A DNA stretch of 64,000 nt from Streptomyces sp. MP131-18 (GTDB lineage Bacteria > Actinomycetota > Actinomycetes > Streptomycetales > Streptomycetaceae): the NCBI RefSeq assembly GCF_001984575.1, contig NZ_LZNS01000001.1:3531881-3595880 (forward strand). The letters run 5' to 3'. Made by a program: the position numbers and the translations under genes. This document shows, piece by piece, positions 8,074-17,338 of the stretch. Position 1 is the first letter of the stretch. Every line of letters begins with the position of its first letter. The notes below the pieces were generated by a model. That model was given only the letters and a program-made list of their open reading frames with translations. It was not told where the DNA came from and did not search any database.

Positions 8074-10389
8074 GTGTCCATATCCATCACCAAACAAGAC
8101 GTCATCGACAAGGCGGGCGTTGACCCGTGGGAGCTGGAAAGCGAATTCGCCTCCGACACCGATCTGGAAATGATCGATTCGCTCGCGGGAATATTCCGGA
8201 ACGGTGCGGAGGAGGCCGATGACGCGGGCGGCGTCGCGGCCTACGCCTCCAGCCTGGAGGAGCGGGCCGGTACCCGAGGCAGCAACGCGATCTACGCGGA
8301 CGCCTCCGAGCACCTGACGCAGACGTACGAGGACCTGGGCGCGGAGAACCTGGAGAACATCTCGTCGGTGCTGAACACGGTGGCCGGCGAGGCGGAGTCG
8401 GTCCTGGAGTCGAACGACGAGGCCATCAACGGCCCGATGGGCCTGGACTGGCTGGTGGACATGCAGCAGACGGCGGGCCAGGGCGACTGGACCGGCTTCG
8501 AGTCATGGTTCGGCGAGCAGGACGCCGGGGAGCACGACCTGGTCTCCTACACCATCCATGAGGAGACGTTCACCGGCACCAAGCCGAACTTCCCGAAGAA
8601 CGACCTCAAGGAGCACATCCGCACGTACCGCCTCGACCTGGCCGCCGAGGGCGTCTCCTCCGCGTACGACCGGATGTTCGAGAACGTCGACGACTACTAC
8701 GCGATGCTGCACAGCAAGGAGGGGCAGCTCGCCGAGTACGGCTACGACGTCTCCGACTCCCCGGTGCCGTTCTGGCACACCGACGGCCGGGCCGAGCACG
8801 AGGCCGAGCAGCTGGAGCGGCTGCTCGAAGAGGACGACCCGGACCCGGAGGAGCTGGAGCGCTACACCGCGGGCGTCGAGCGGCTGGCCGGCAGCGACGA
8901 TCTGACCTCCCAGGAGCGCAGCTACCTGCGCAGTTTCTACGACACCCTCGAAGCCGACGACCTCGCGGCACTCGGCAATCTGGAGGGCGAGAGGTACGAC
9001 GGCGCGCGGGGCAGCGTGGCCGACGGCATCAACACGCTGATGGACCCCGAGCGCGGCGGCATCGACCCGGCCGAGGAGGACTACCTCGTCCCCGACTCGG
9101 TCAAGCCGCTGATCAACGAGAACTTCCTCAACCAGGACCTGGAGGAGGACCAGGTCAACGAGCGCATCGGGCAGTACAACGGCCTGGGCGAGCTCATGTC
9201 GCACGCGAGCGTACCGCCGGGCAACCAGTTCGGCGCGGACATGGGCGCGGCGGCCCTGGGCATCCAGACGGACTACGAGCTGTGGCAGCGCGACGCACGC
9301 GCCGAGAGCATCTCGGGCAGCCCCAACTACATCCGGGACGCCGACCTCTACGACGACCTCACCGGCACGGGACAGGTGCTCACCATGGTCGCCACCAACC
9401 CGGACGCCGCCGCGCTGACCCTCGACTCGGTGGAGCGGGTCGACACGCTCGCACGGCTGAACTGGAGCCAGGACAGCGGGGAGGCCGCCGCCGGCTTCAT
9501 GCGGGCCGCGACCATCCCGGCGGACGGCGAGGAGGCGAGCCGGTACCAGCTCGACGCGGCGAAGAACGTGCTCGAGGTGGTCAGCGGGGACACCGCCGTG
9601 GCCCGCGGCGACGGCCCCACCACGGACGCGGTCGAGGGCGCGGTGCTCGACACGGGCCTTGCCTACCTCGACTTCCTGGCCCGCGAGGGCACCGACGACG
9701 ACGGGATGGTGCGGAACGTTCTCGGCCAGGAGGTGCCGGGCTTCGCGCTGGACGGCGAGGCGCGCAACGGCTTCTTCGACTTCGTGGCCACCCGGGAGCA
9801 GGAGCAGAAGGACGAGTTCTACGGCGGCGTCAACGCCCATGCCCAGCAGCGGATGACCCAGGCGTTCAACGAGGGCGGCGACACCGTCGAGGGCTCGCTG
9901 GAAAACCTGGCCAGGCTGCACGGCGGTCTCGACTACGCCGAGTACACCGTCGACGGCGATAACACCAATCCGGAGGACGCCTCGCAGCGGGTCGAGCAGA
10001 ACTGGCGGAACGGCTTCCAGATGGCCAGTGCCATCAACGACACCATCGGCATGATTCCGGCCGCGGGCGCCGTGACCGGCGTCACCGGTCCCATCATCTC
10101 CGGTCTGGAGTCGGCCACCGTCGGCGAGCCGCCGACCGCGGACGAGCTGCGGCGCACGGCGAGTTACGACGACGCCGTCGCCGAGGAGGGGGAGGCCAGG
10201 TACTGGATCGCGCAGGGCGCCGCGAACGCCGACAACCCGCCGGTCAGCCAGGAGCAGGTCGACGCACTGCGCGGCGGGCGCGGGGACGTGGACTTCCTCC
10301 CGAACCTCGGGGATCTCGAACGGGACGGCGGCTACCACGACCACGTGGAGGACTACCGCAGCCTCCGCCGGGACATAGCCGCCCCGTGA
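8074..10389 (+). CDS. Large acidic helical protein in T7SS locus (TPR-like; possible effector), unknown function
   Basis: GTG 8074 is preferred (GGAG at 8063-8066, 7-nt spacing) over an upstream in-frame start that would overlap the previous gene. The 771-residue product is strongly acidic, has no signal peptide or clear membrane segment, and appears mainly alpha-helical. Parts such as LTSQERSYLRSFYDTL and ALGNLEGERYDGARGSVADGINTLMDP resemble the helical repeat region of actinobacterial T7SS-linked proteins annotated as TPR-repeat-region proteins. A small Gly/Ala-rich stretch (IPAAGAVTGVTGPI, ~680) precedes a short C-terminal domain. No toxin or nuclease motif is visible. Its position between a small partner gene and eccC suggests a substrate or effector. 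Its family assignment is tentative. Confidence 0.75.
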   Translation: MSISITKQDVIDKAGVDPWELESEFASDTDLEMIDSLAGIFRNGAEEADDAGGVAAYASSLEERAGTRGSNAIYADASEHLTQTYEDLGAENLENISSVLNTVAGEAESVLESNDEAINGPMGLDWLVDMQQTAGQGDWTGFESWFGEQDAGEHDLVSYTIHEETFTGTKPNFPKNDLKEHIRTYRLDLAAEGVSSAYDRMFENVDDYYAMLHSKEGQLAEYGYDVSDSPVPFWHTDGRAEHEAEQLERLLEEDDPDPEELERYTAGVERLAGSDDLTSQERSYLRSFYDTLEADDLAALGNLEGERYDGARGSVADGINTLMDPERGGIDPAEEDYLVPDSVKPLINENFLNQDLEEDQVNERIGQYNGLGELMSHASVPPGNQFGADMGAAALGIQTDYELWQRDARAESISGSPNYIRDADLYDDLTGTGQVLTMVATNPDAAALTLDSVERVDTLARLNWSQDSGEAAAGFMRAATIPADGEEASRYQLDAAKNVLEVVSGDTAVARGDGPTTDAVEGAVLDTGLAYLDFLAREGTDDDGMVRNVLGQEVPGFALDGEARNGFFDFVATREQEQKDEFYGGVNAHAQQRMTQAFNEGGDTVEGSLENLARLHGGLDYAEYTVDGDNTNPEDASQRVEQNWRNGFQMASAINDTIGMIPAAGAVTGVTGPIISGLESATVGEPPTADELRRTASYDDAVAEEGEARYWIAQGAANADNPPVSQEQVDALRGGRGDVDFLPNLGDLERDGGYHDHVEDYRSLRRDIAAP

Positions 10390-10468
10390 CCCGGGCGGCC
10401 CGCGCGGCCCGCGCGGCCGGCGCGGCGCCCAGAAGAACCAGGCACGTCAGAAAGGCAGGGACACGACC

Positions 10469-13400
10469 GTGACCAGCCCCACCACCGTGTTCCGGCGGCC
10501 CGCGCGGGCCGCCAGGCCCGCCGTGCCCGAGAGCGACCTCGTGCTCAAGGCGCCGCCGCCGCTGCCGCAGCCGGAGGACAGCAATGTCTGGATGACGGCG
10601 CTGCCCGCGCTCAGCGGGCTCGGCTCGGTGCTGTACATGCTCACGATGGGGCGCGGCGCCATCGGGTACATCGTCGGCACGATGTTCCTCGTGTCGTGCC
10701 TGGCCATGGTGGTCGGCTCGGTGCTGCGGCAGCGCGGCTCCGCCAAGAGTCAGGCGCGCAACGACCGCAGGGAGTACCTGCGTTACCTGGAGCGCACCCG
10801 CGCCCTGGTGCGGCGCACCGCCGCCGCGCAGCGCGAGGCGCTGGAGTGGAACGCGCCGGAGCCCGGCGGCCTGTGGGCCGTCGCCGGCAGCCGCAGGCTG
10901 TGGGAACGGCGCGGCACCGACGACGACTTCGGCACCGTCCGGGTCGGGGCGGGGCCGCGGTACCTGGCGACGCCGCTGGTGCCGGGCGAGTCGCCGCCGG
11001 TGGAGGATCTCGACCCGCTGTCGGCGGTCGCGCTGAAGCGGTTCATCGACGCCCACTCGGTGGTGCCGGGGCTGCCCGTCCAGGTCGCGCTGCGCCGTTT
11101 CGCCTCGGTGGCCCTGACCGCGGAGGAGCCCGGCGCGGCGCGCGCCCTCGCGCGCGCCGTGGTGGCGCACGCCGCGGCGTTCCACTCGCCGCGCGATCTG
11201 CGGATCGTGGTCTGCACCCGCGATGTCGAGGGGCCGGAGTGGGGCTGGGCGAAGTGGCTGCCGCACGCCCACCACCCCGACGATCTCGACCACGTGGGTC
11301 CGGTGCGGATGCTGCACGGGATGCTCGGCGTGCTGGAGGACTGGCTCGGCTCCGAGCTGACGCGGCGCACCCGCTTCAACCGCAACGCCGAGCCCGACCC
11401 GGACATCCCGCACCTGCTCGTGGTGCTGGACGGCGGCCTGGTGACGGGCGGCGAGGCACTGCTCGACCCGAACGGCATGCAGGGCGTCACCGTGCTCGAC
11501 CTGGACGGCCGCGCCGCGCCGCTCACCGACGCGCACGGGGTCCGCCTGGACATCGCGGGCGGGACGCTGTCCGTGGTCGCGGGCGAGACCAGGGACGAAC
11601 TCGGCACCGCGGACGGCCTGTCCGCGGCGGAGGCCGAGGCGCTGGCGACGCAGCTGGCGTACTACCGGGTGGACACGGCGGCCACGACGGCCGACGCGGA
11701 GGACCTGACGACCGCCGTCAACACGCTGCCCGCGCTGCTGAACGTGCCGGATCCGGGGCGCCTGGACCTGGACGCGCTGTGGCGCCCGCGGCCCATCCGC
11801 GACCGGCTCGCGGTACCGATCGGCGTGTCCGCCGACGGCGGCCTGCTCGAACTGGACATCAAGGAGTCCGCCCTCAACGGGATGGGCCCGCACGGCCTGC
11901 TGGTGGGTGCGACCGGCTCCGGCAAGTCGGAGCTGCTGCGGACGCTGGTGCTCGGCATGGCGGCCACGCACGGCCCCGACCAGCTGAACTTCGTGCTGGT
12001 GGACTTCAAGGGCGGCGCCACGTTCGCGGGCATGTCGGAACTCCCGCACGTGGCCGCCGTCATCACCAACCTGGAGGACGACCTCACCCTCGTCGACCGC
12101 ATGCGCGAGGCGCTGTCCGGCGAGATGAACCGCCGCCAGGAGGTGCTGCGGGACGCGGGCAACCTGGTGTCGGTGCGCGACTACGAGCGGGCGCGGCAGC
12201 GCGGGGCGGCCCTGCCACCGCTGCCCAGCCTGTTCATCGTCGTCGACGAGTTTTCCGAACTACTCGCGCAGAAGCCGGACTTCGCCGATCTGTTCGTGCA
12301 GATCGGCCGCCTGGGCCGCTCGCTGGGCCTGCACCTGCTGCTGGCGTCCCAGCGCCTGGACGAGGGGCGTCTTCGCGGTCTTGAGGCCCACCTGTCCTAC
12401 CGGGTCGGCCTGCGCACGTTCTCCGAGTCGGAGTCCCGCACCGCCATCGGCGTCACCGACGCCCACCACCTGCCGACCGCGCCAGGACACGGCTACCTCA
12501 AGACCGACACCGCCACCCTGAAGCGCTTCCGCGCCGCGTACGTCTCCGGCCCGTACCGCACGGACGGCGGGGACGGCGGCGGCGCGGCGCTCGGCGGCGG
12601 CCTGGAGGTCCGCCCGTTCCCCGCGGGCTACCTGCCGGTGCCCGCGGAGCAGACCGTTCCCGAGCCGGAACCGCAGCGGGAGCCCGACGAGTTCGAGGAC
12701 AACGAGTCGCTGGGCAGCACCGTGCTCGGCGTGATGGTCGAGCAGATGACCGGGCAGGGTCCGCAGGCGCATCAGGTGTGGCTGGCGCCGCTGGACGAGC
12801 CGGAGCCGCTGGACGCGCTGCTCGGCGACCTGTCCGTCCGGACCGGCCGCGGCTACGGCTGCGCGCCGGAACGGCCGCCGCTCACCGGCGTCATCGGCAT
12901 CGTCGACCGCCCCTTCCACCAGCGGCGCGACCCGATGACGGTCGACCTCGCGGGCGCCGGCGGGCACGTGGCGATCGTCGGCGGGCCGCACTCCGGCAAG
13001 TCGACGGCCCTGCGCAGCCTCATCGCCTCCCTCGCGCTGCGCCACACCGCGCTCGAAGTGCAGTTCTACTGCCTGGACTTCAGCGGCACGCTGTTCGGCA
13101 TGGCCGGGCTGCCGCACGTCGGCGGCGTCGCCGGGCGGCTGGACGCGGAGAGCGTCAACCGCACCGTCGCGGAGGTCCTTTCGGTGCTGGAGAGCCGCGA
13201 GGGCCGGTTCCGGGAGCTGGGCGTGACCTCGATGGCGGACTACCGCGCCAAGCGCGCCGCGGGCCGCACCGGCGAGACGGCGGGTTCGGCGGAGCCGCAC
13301 GGCGACGTCTTCCTCGTCGTCGACGGCTGGGCGGTGCTGCGGCAGACCTACCCCGAGCTGGAACAGACCCTGATGGCCGTCGCGGGCCGCATGCTGACGT

Positions 13401-14479
13401 ACGGCATCCACTTGGTGGTCACCGGCAACCGCTGGCTGGACATGCGCATGGGTCTGCGCGACCTCATCGGCACCAAGGTCGAGCTGAAGCTCGGCGACGC
13501 CCTCGACTCCGAGGTCGACCGCAAGGCGCAGCGCACCATCCCCGGCGGCCGCCCCGGACGCGGCATCACCGACCCGAACGAGAAGCTGCACTTCCTCACC
13601 GCGGTGCCGCGCGTGGACGGCGTTTCCTCGGCCGAAGGGCTCGCGGACGGCATCGCCGACCTCGTGCGCCGCGTCGACTCCGCCTGGCAGGGCCCTCGCG
13701 CGCCGGGGGTGCGGCTGCTGCCCACCACGTTCCCCGTGCCCGCCGCCCTGCCGGACGAGCGGCCCGGCATCACGGTCGCCACCGAGGGCAACCGGCTGGA
13801 GCCGGTGACCTTCCGGCCGGGCGAGGAGGCCGGTCTTATCGTGCTTGGCGACAGCGAGTCGGGCAAGACGTCGCTGCTGCGGTCCGTCGCCCGGCAGGTG
13901 ACCACCGCGTTCACGCCCGACCAGGCGCAGCTGATCATCCTGGACCACCGCATGACGATGCTCAGGGAGTTCGAGGGGCCGCACCTGCTCGGCTACTCCA
14001 CGACGCACGAGCGGTCCATGGAGGTCGTCGGCGGGCTCGCGGAAGGGCTGAAGAAGCGGCTGCCCGGCACCGACGTCACGCCCGAGCAGCTGCGCGACCG
14101 CTCCTGGTGGAGCGGTCCTGAGATCTACCTCGTCGTGGACGACTACGACCTGGTCGCCACCTCCCGCGGCAACGCCCTGAAGTACCTGCTCGACTTCCTG
14201 CCCCAGGCCCGCGGCATGGGCCTGCACATCTACCTCGCGCGCCAGGCCGCCGGCGCCTCCCGCGGCGTGGCCGAGCCCGTCGTCGGCCGCCTGAAGGAGC
14301 TGAACACTCCCGCGGTCCTGCTGAGCATCCCCAAGGACGAAATGCCTATCTGGGGCCTTAAGTCCGTGAAGCGGCGCAGGGGCCGCGGCCTGATGCTGCA
14401 CCGCCGGCTCGGCAACGTTCCCGTGCAGGTCGCCCGCGCCGAATCGCCCCTCACCCAGGACCGAGGAACCACGCCATGA
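10469..14479 (+). CDS. eccC: T7SS motor ATPase EccC (FtsK/SpoIIIE, three ATPase domains)
   Basis: A 1336-residue single-chain EccC, i.e. not split into EccCa/EccCb. Two membrane helices near residues 34-80 are followed by a cytoplasmic region and three FtsK-like ATPase domains. Walker A motifs are GATGSGKS (~480), GGPHSGKS (~837) and GDSESGKT (~1127). The first domain has a proper Walker B with catalytic Glu (FIVVDEFSELLA); the second has VVDG and the third VVDDYD, lacking that Glu. This matches the known pattern in which ATPase 1 drives transport while ATPases 2 and 3 bind nucleotide and substrate signal. Start GTG 10469. The stop codon overlaps an ATG at 14476, and eccD starts 13 nt further on. 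Central component of the secretion complex. Confidence 0.95.
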   Translation: MTSPTTVFRRPARAARPAVPESDLVLKAPPPLPQPEDSNVWMTALPALSGLGSVLYMLTMGRGAIGYIVGTMFLVSCLAMVVGSVLRQRGSAKSQARNDRREYLRYLERTRALVRRTAAAQREALEWNAPEPGGLWAVAGSRRLWERRGTDDDFGTVRVGAGPRYLATPLVPGESPPVEDLDPLSAVALKRFIDAHSVVPGLPVQVALRRFASVALTAEEPGAARALARAVVAHAAAFHSPRDLRIVVCTRDVEGPEWGWAKWLPHAHHPDDLDHVGPVRMLHGMLGVLEDWLGSELTRRTRFNRNAEPDPDIPHLLVVLDGGLVTGGEALLDPNGMQGVTVLDLDGRAAPLTDAHGVRLDIAGGTLSVVAGETRDELGTADGLSAAEAEALATQLAYYRVDTAATTADAEDLTTAVNTLPALLNVPDPGRLDLDALWRPRPIRDRLAVPIGVSADGGLLELDIKESALNGMGPHGLLVGATGSGKSELLRTLVLGMAATHGPDQLNFVLVDFKGGATFAGMSELPHVAAVITNLEDDLTLVDRMREALSGEMNRRQEVLRDAGNLVSVRDYERARQRGAALPPLPSLFIVVDEFSELLAQKPDFADLFVQIGRLGRSLGLHLLLASQRLDEGRLRGLEAHLSYRVGLRTFSESESRTAIGVTDAHHLPTAPGHGYLKTDTATLKRFRAAYVSGPYRTDGGDGGGAALGGGLEVRPFPAGYLPVPAEQTVPEPEPQREPDEFEDNESLGSTVLGVMVEQMTGQGPQAHQVWLAPLDEPEPLDALLGDLSVRTGRGYGCAPERPPLTGVIGIVDRPFHQRRDPMTVDLAGAGGHVAIVGGPHSGKSTALRSLIASLALRHTALEVQFYCLDFSGTLFGMAGLPHVGGVAGRLDAESVNRTVAEVLSVLESREGRFRELGVTSMADYRAKRAAGRTGETAGSAEPHGDVFLVVDGWAVLRQTYPELEQTLMAVAGRMLTYGIHLVVTGNRWLDMRMGLRDLIGTKVELKLGDALDSEVDRKAQRTIPGGRPGRGITDPNEKLHFLTAVPRVDGVSSAEGLADGIADLVRRVDSAWQGPRAPGVRLLPTTFPVPAALPDERPGITVATEGNRLEPVTFRPGEEAGLIVLGDSESGKTSLLRSVARQVTTAFTPDQAQLIILDHRMTMLREFEGPHLLGYSTTHERSMEVVGGLAEGLKKRLPGTDVTPEQLRDRSWWSGPEIYLVVDDYDLVATSRGNALKYLLDFLPQARGMGLHIYLARQAAGASRGVAEPVVGRLKELNTPAVLLSIPKDEMPIWGLKSVKRRRGRGLMLHRRLGNVPVQVARAESPLTQDRGTTP

Positions 14480-14492
14480 CCAGGACGACGCC

Positions 14493-15929
14493 ATGACCGC
14501 CGATCTCACCACGAACGGCAGCCGCACCCACCAGCCGCAGGCCGGCACGGAATCCGCTTTCGTCCGCATCGGCCTGGCGGGCCCGGCCGGGCGGGCCGAC
14601 CTCGCCGTGCCCGCCGGGGTGCCGCTGGCCCGCCTGATGCCAGGACTGCTGCGGCACGCCGGTCAGGAGCCGGGCCCGGACGGCGGCGTGCGGCACGGCG
14701 GCTGGATACTGCGCCGGGCCGACGGAACGCGCCTGGACGCGGCGGCCCCGCTCGCCGCGCAGGGCGTCCGCGAGGGCGACCTCCTCTTCCTCGGGCACGG
14801 CCGGGACGACACCACGCCGCCGCTGTACGACGACGTCGCCGAGGTCATCGGCGAGCACGGCGTGCGCTTCGGCTGGCCGGCCGCCGCAACGCGCCGCACC
14901 GCGGCGGCACTTGCCGCGGTGGCGCTGCTCGCGGGCTGCGGCGCGCTGGCGGTCGCGCCCGGCCGGCTGCCCGGCTGGCTCGGTCTGGCCACCGCCCTGC
15001 TCGCGCTGACCGTCGGCGTGCTGATGTCCCGCGCGTTCGGCGACGTGCGCGCGGGCACGTTCGCCGCCGTGCTGGCCGCGCCGCCCGCCATGCTGGGCGC
15101 CGCCCGGCTGCTGGGCACCGAGGCGGGCACCGTGGACGGCTTCACCGCCGGCCATCTGCTGCTGGCCTGCGCGGTGCTCGCCGTCGTGGGCGCGCTCGGC
15201 CCGGTGCTGATCGGCGGCGGCGACGGCACGTTCGCGGCCCTCGTCGTCACGGGACCGCTGGCCGCGACCGGCGCGCTGCTCGCCGCCGTGTGGGACGTGA
15301 CGGCGGCCGAGGCCGCCTCGGTCACGGCCCCGCTGGCCCTGGCCCTGACCACGCTGTGGCCGACGCTCGCGCTGCGCGTCGCGCGCATGCCCGCGCCGCA
15401 CGTCGCCGCGACCGCCGAGGACGTGGAGTCGCTGCCCAGCCAGCTCGCCCACGAGGCGCTGCGCGCCAGGATCGCCCGCGCCCGCCGCCTGCTGACCGGG
15501 CTGCTCGCCGGCAGCCACGTCGTCGCGGGCGGCGGCACGCTGGTGCTGTTCGCCGCGGGCGGCCTGTGGCCCGGCGTGCTCGGCGCCGTGCTGGTGGTGC
15601 TGATGCTGATGCGGGCCCGCCTGTTCAAGGAGGCGGGCCAGCGGGTCGTTCCGCTGGCCACCGCGCTGCTGACGACGGCGGGCGCCGCCGCGTTCGCGCT
15701 GGCCGACCGGCTCGGGCAGACCCTGGCGCCGCTGGGTATCGCGCTGCCCGTGGCGCTGCTGACCGCGCTGATCGCGGGCTGCGTGGCACTCTTCGCGGGC
15801 CGCCAGCACGTGAACCCGCGGCTGTCCCGTTCGCTCGACATGCTGGAGACGACGGTCCTGCTGTCCGTGGTGCCGCTCGCCCTGGCCGTCTGGGAGGTCT
15901 ACTCGGCCCTCCTGAATCTGCGGGTATGA
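14493..15929 (+). CDS. eccD: T7SS inner-membrane pore protein EccD
   Basis: A 478-residue protein with a short N-terminal ubiquitin-like domain (FVRIGLAGPAGRADLAV to GDLLFLGHG, ~25-105). About 11 transmembrane helices follow from residue ~130 to the end. That is the diagnostic EccD layout; in ESX complexes EccD dimers form the large membrane vestibule. The stop codon overlaps the start of mycP (ATGA at 15926-15929), which indicates translational coupling. Length and topology are normal for the family. Confidence 0.9.
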   Translation: MTADLTTNGSRTHQPQAGTESAFVRIGLAGPAGRADLAVPAGVPLARLMPGLLRHAGQEPGPDGGVRHGGWILRRADGTRLDAAAPLAAQGVREGDLLFLGHGRDDTTPPLYDDVAEVIGEHGVRFGWPAAATRRTAAALAAVALLAGCGALAVAPGRLPGWLGLATALLALTVGVLMSRAFGDVRAGTFAAVLAAPPAMLGAARLLGTEAGTVDGFTAGHLLLACAVLAVVGALGPVLIGGGDGTFAALVVTGPLAATGALLAAVWDVTAAEAASVTAPLALALTTLWPTLALRVARMPAPHVAATAEDVESLPSQLAHEALRARIARARRLLTGLLAGSHVVAGGGTLVLFAAGGLWPGVLGAVLVVLMLMRARLFKEAGQRVVPLATALLTTAGAAAFALADRLGQTLAPLGIALPVALLTALIAGCVALFAGRQHVNPRLSRSLDMLETTVLLSVVPLALAVWEVYSALLNLRV

Positions 15930-17338
15930 GGCGGGCGGCGCCGATGAGGACGAAGCGAACGGAACGAACGAAGCGGACGGCGCGGACGGCGCTGCCCTGC
16001 GCGCTCGCGCTGGCGCTGTGCGCCGCGCCGCTCGCCGTACCGGGCCTCGCGCCCCAGGCCGCCGCCGAACCGTGCCGCACCCAGGCGACCGGCGAGGACC
16101 TGCCGGACGGCACCGGGCCCTACCCGCTGGTCGACCGCCTCGGGCTGTGGCAGGCGTGGGACCTGGCCCTGGGCGAGGGCGTGACCGTCGCCGTCGTCGA
16201 CTCGGGCGTGGACGCCACCCACCCGGACCTGGCGGGCCAGGTGCACAACGGCAGCGAGTTCAGCGGCGTGATGACCGAGGAGGAGTTCGAACGGACGGCG
16301 GTCGAGCCCGTCCAGGACTGCGAAGGGCACGGCACCGCCATCGCCGGCCTGGTGGCCGCACACCGTTCCGACCGCATGAGCGGCGTCGCGCCCGGCGCGG
16401 CCGTCTACCCCGTCCGCATGGACGACGGCGTCGACCGGGCCACGCCCCGCACCCTCGCCGCCGCCATCGACGACGCCGTCGGGGCGGGCGCCGGGGTGAT
16501 CAACCTGTCCCTGGCCAGGCCCGTCGACGACGAGCCGGTCCGGGATGCCGTTGCCCGCGCCGTCGCCGCCGACGTCGTCGTGGTCGCCGCCGCGGGCAAC
16601 GAGGGCAACCAGGGCGTCTCCGGCGGCCTGATGTACCCCGCCGCCTACGACGGGGTGCTCGCCGTGGGCGCCGTCGGCGACGACGGCCAGCCGCTGGACT
16701 CCTCCAACGCGGGCCCGTGGGTCGATCTCGCCGGCTACGGCGGGGAGATGGCCGTCGTCGCGCCCGGCGGCTCCGGCTACCGCGCCGAGGCGGGCACCAG
16801 CATGGCCGCCGCCCAGGTCTCGGGCGCCGCGGCCCTGGTCCGTTCCCGCTTCCCCGACCTGACGGCGGCCGAGGTCGCCCAGCGGCTGACCGACTCCGCA
16901 ACCCCCGTCGCGGGCGGCCGGAACGACCGCACCGGCACCGGCATCGTCGACCCGTTCAGCGCCCTCACCCACCTCGGCGGCGGCGACGGCGCGGACGGTG
17001 CCGACGGTGCAGGCGACAACGACGAGGCCGCCGCCCGGCCCGGGCACATCCCCGTCCAGGCCGTTCCCCACGAGGAGCCGCTGTTGTCCTCGACCGCGGC
17101 GACGGCGCTGGCCTGGAGCGGCGTGCTGCTGCTCGCCGTCGTCCTCGGCCTGCTCGGCGCGCCCGCCGTGCGCCGCGCCGCCAGGCGCGGCTGGCGGGCG
17201 GGCCCGGGGCCCGGCCCGGCCGGGGGCGAACGCCGGGCCGCCGCGCCACCGGCCGCGCCCGGCGGCCACGCCTGGCTCGACGGCACGGAACGACCCGCGC
17301 GCGGCGCCGCGCACCCGACCAGGAACCGGACCCGATAG
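15926..17338 (+). CDS. mycP: Mycosin, T7SS-associated subtilisin-like serine protease
   Basis: 470 residues from ATG 15926; ATG 15944 is an alternative six codons downstream. There is an N-terminal signal or anchor sequence (ALPCALALALCAAPLAV), a subtilase domain and a C-terminal membrane helix (LAWSGVLLLAVVLGLL) with a basic tail. The catalytic triad is intact: Asp in VVDSGVDATHPD (~91), His in CEGHGTAIAG (~134) and Ser in GTSMAAAQVSG (~292). Mycosins are membrane-anchored proteases needed for ESX complex stability. The gene overlaps eccD by 4 nt and ends immediately before eccB. Confidence 0.92.
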   Translation: MRRAAPMRTKRTERTKRTARTALPCALALALCAAPLAVPGLAPQAAAEPCRTQATGEDLPDGTGPYPLVDRLGLWQAWDLALGEGVTVAVVDSGVDATHPDLAGQVHNGSEFSGVMTEEEFERTAVEPVQDCEGHGTAIAGLVAAHRSDRMSGVAPGAAVYPVRMDDGVDRATPRTLAAAIDDAVGAGAGVINLSLARPVDDEPVRDAVARAVAADVVVVAAAGNEGNQGVSGGLMYPAAYDGVLAVGAVGDDGQPLDSSNAGPWVDLAGYGGEMAVVAPGGSGYRAEAGTSMAAAQVSGAAALVRSRFPDLTAAEVAQRLTDSATPVAGGRNDRTGTGIVDPFSALTHLGGGDGADGADGAGDNDEAAARPGHIPVQAVPHEEPLLSSTAATALAWSGVLLLAVVLGLLGAPAVRRAARRGWRAGPGPGPAGGERRAAAPPAAPGGHAWLDGTERPARGAAHPTRNRTR

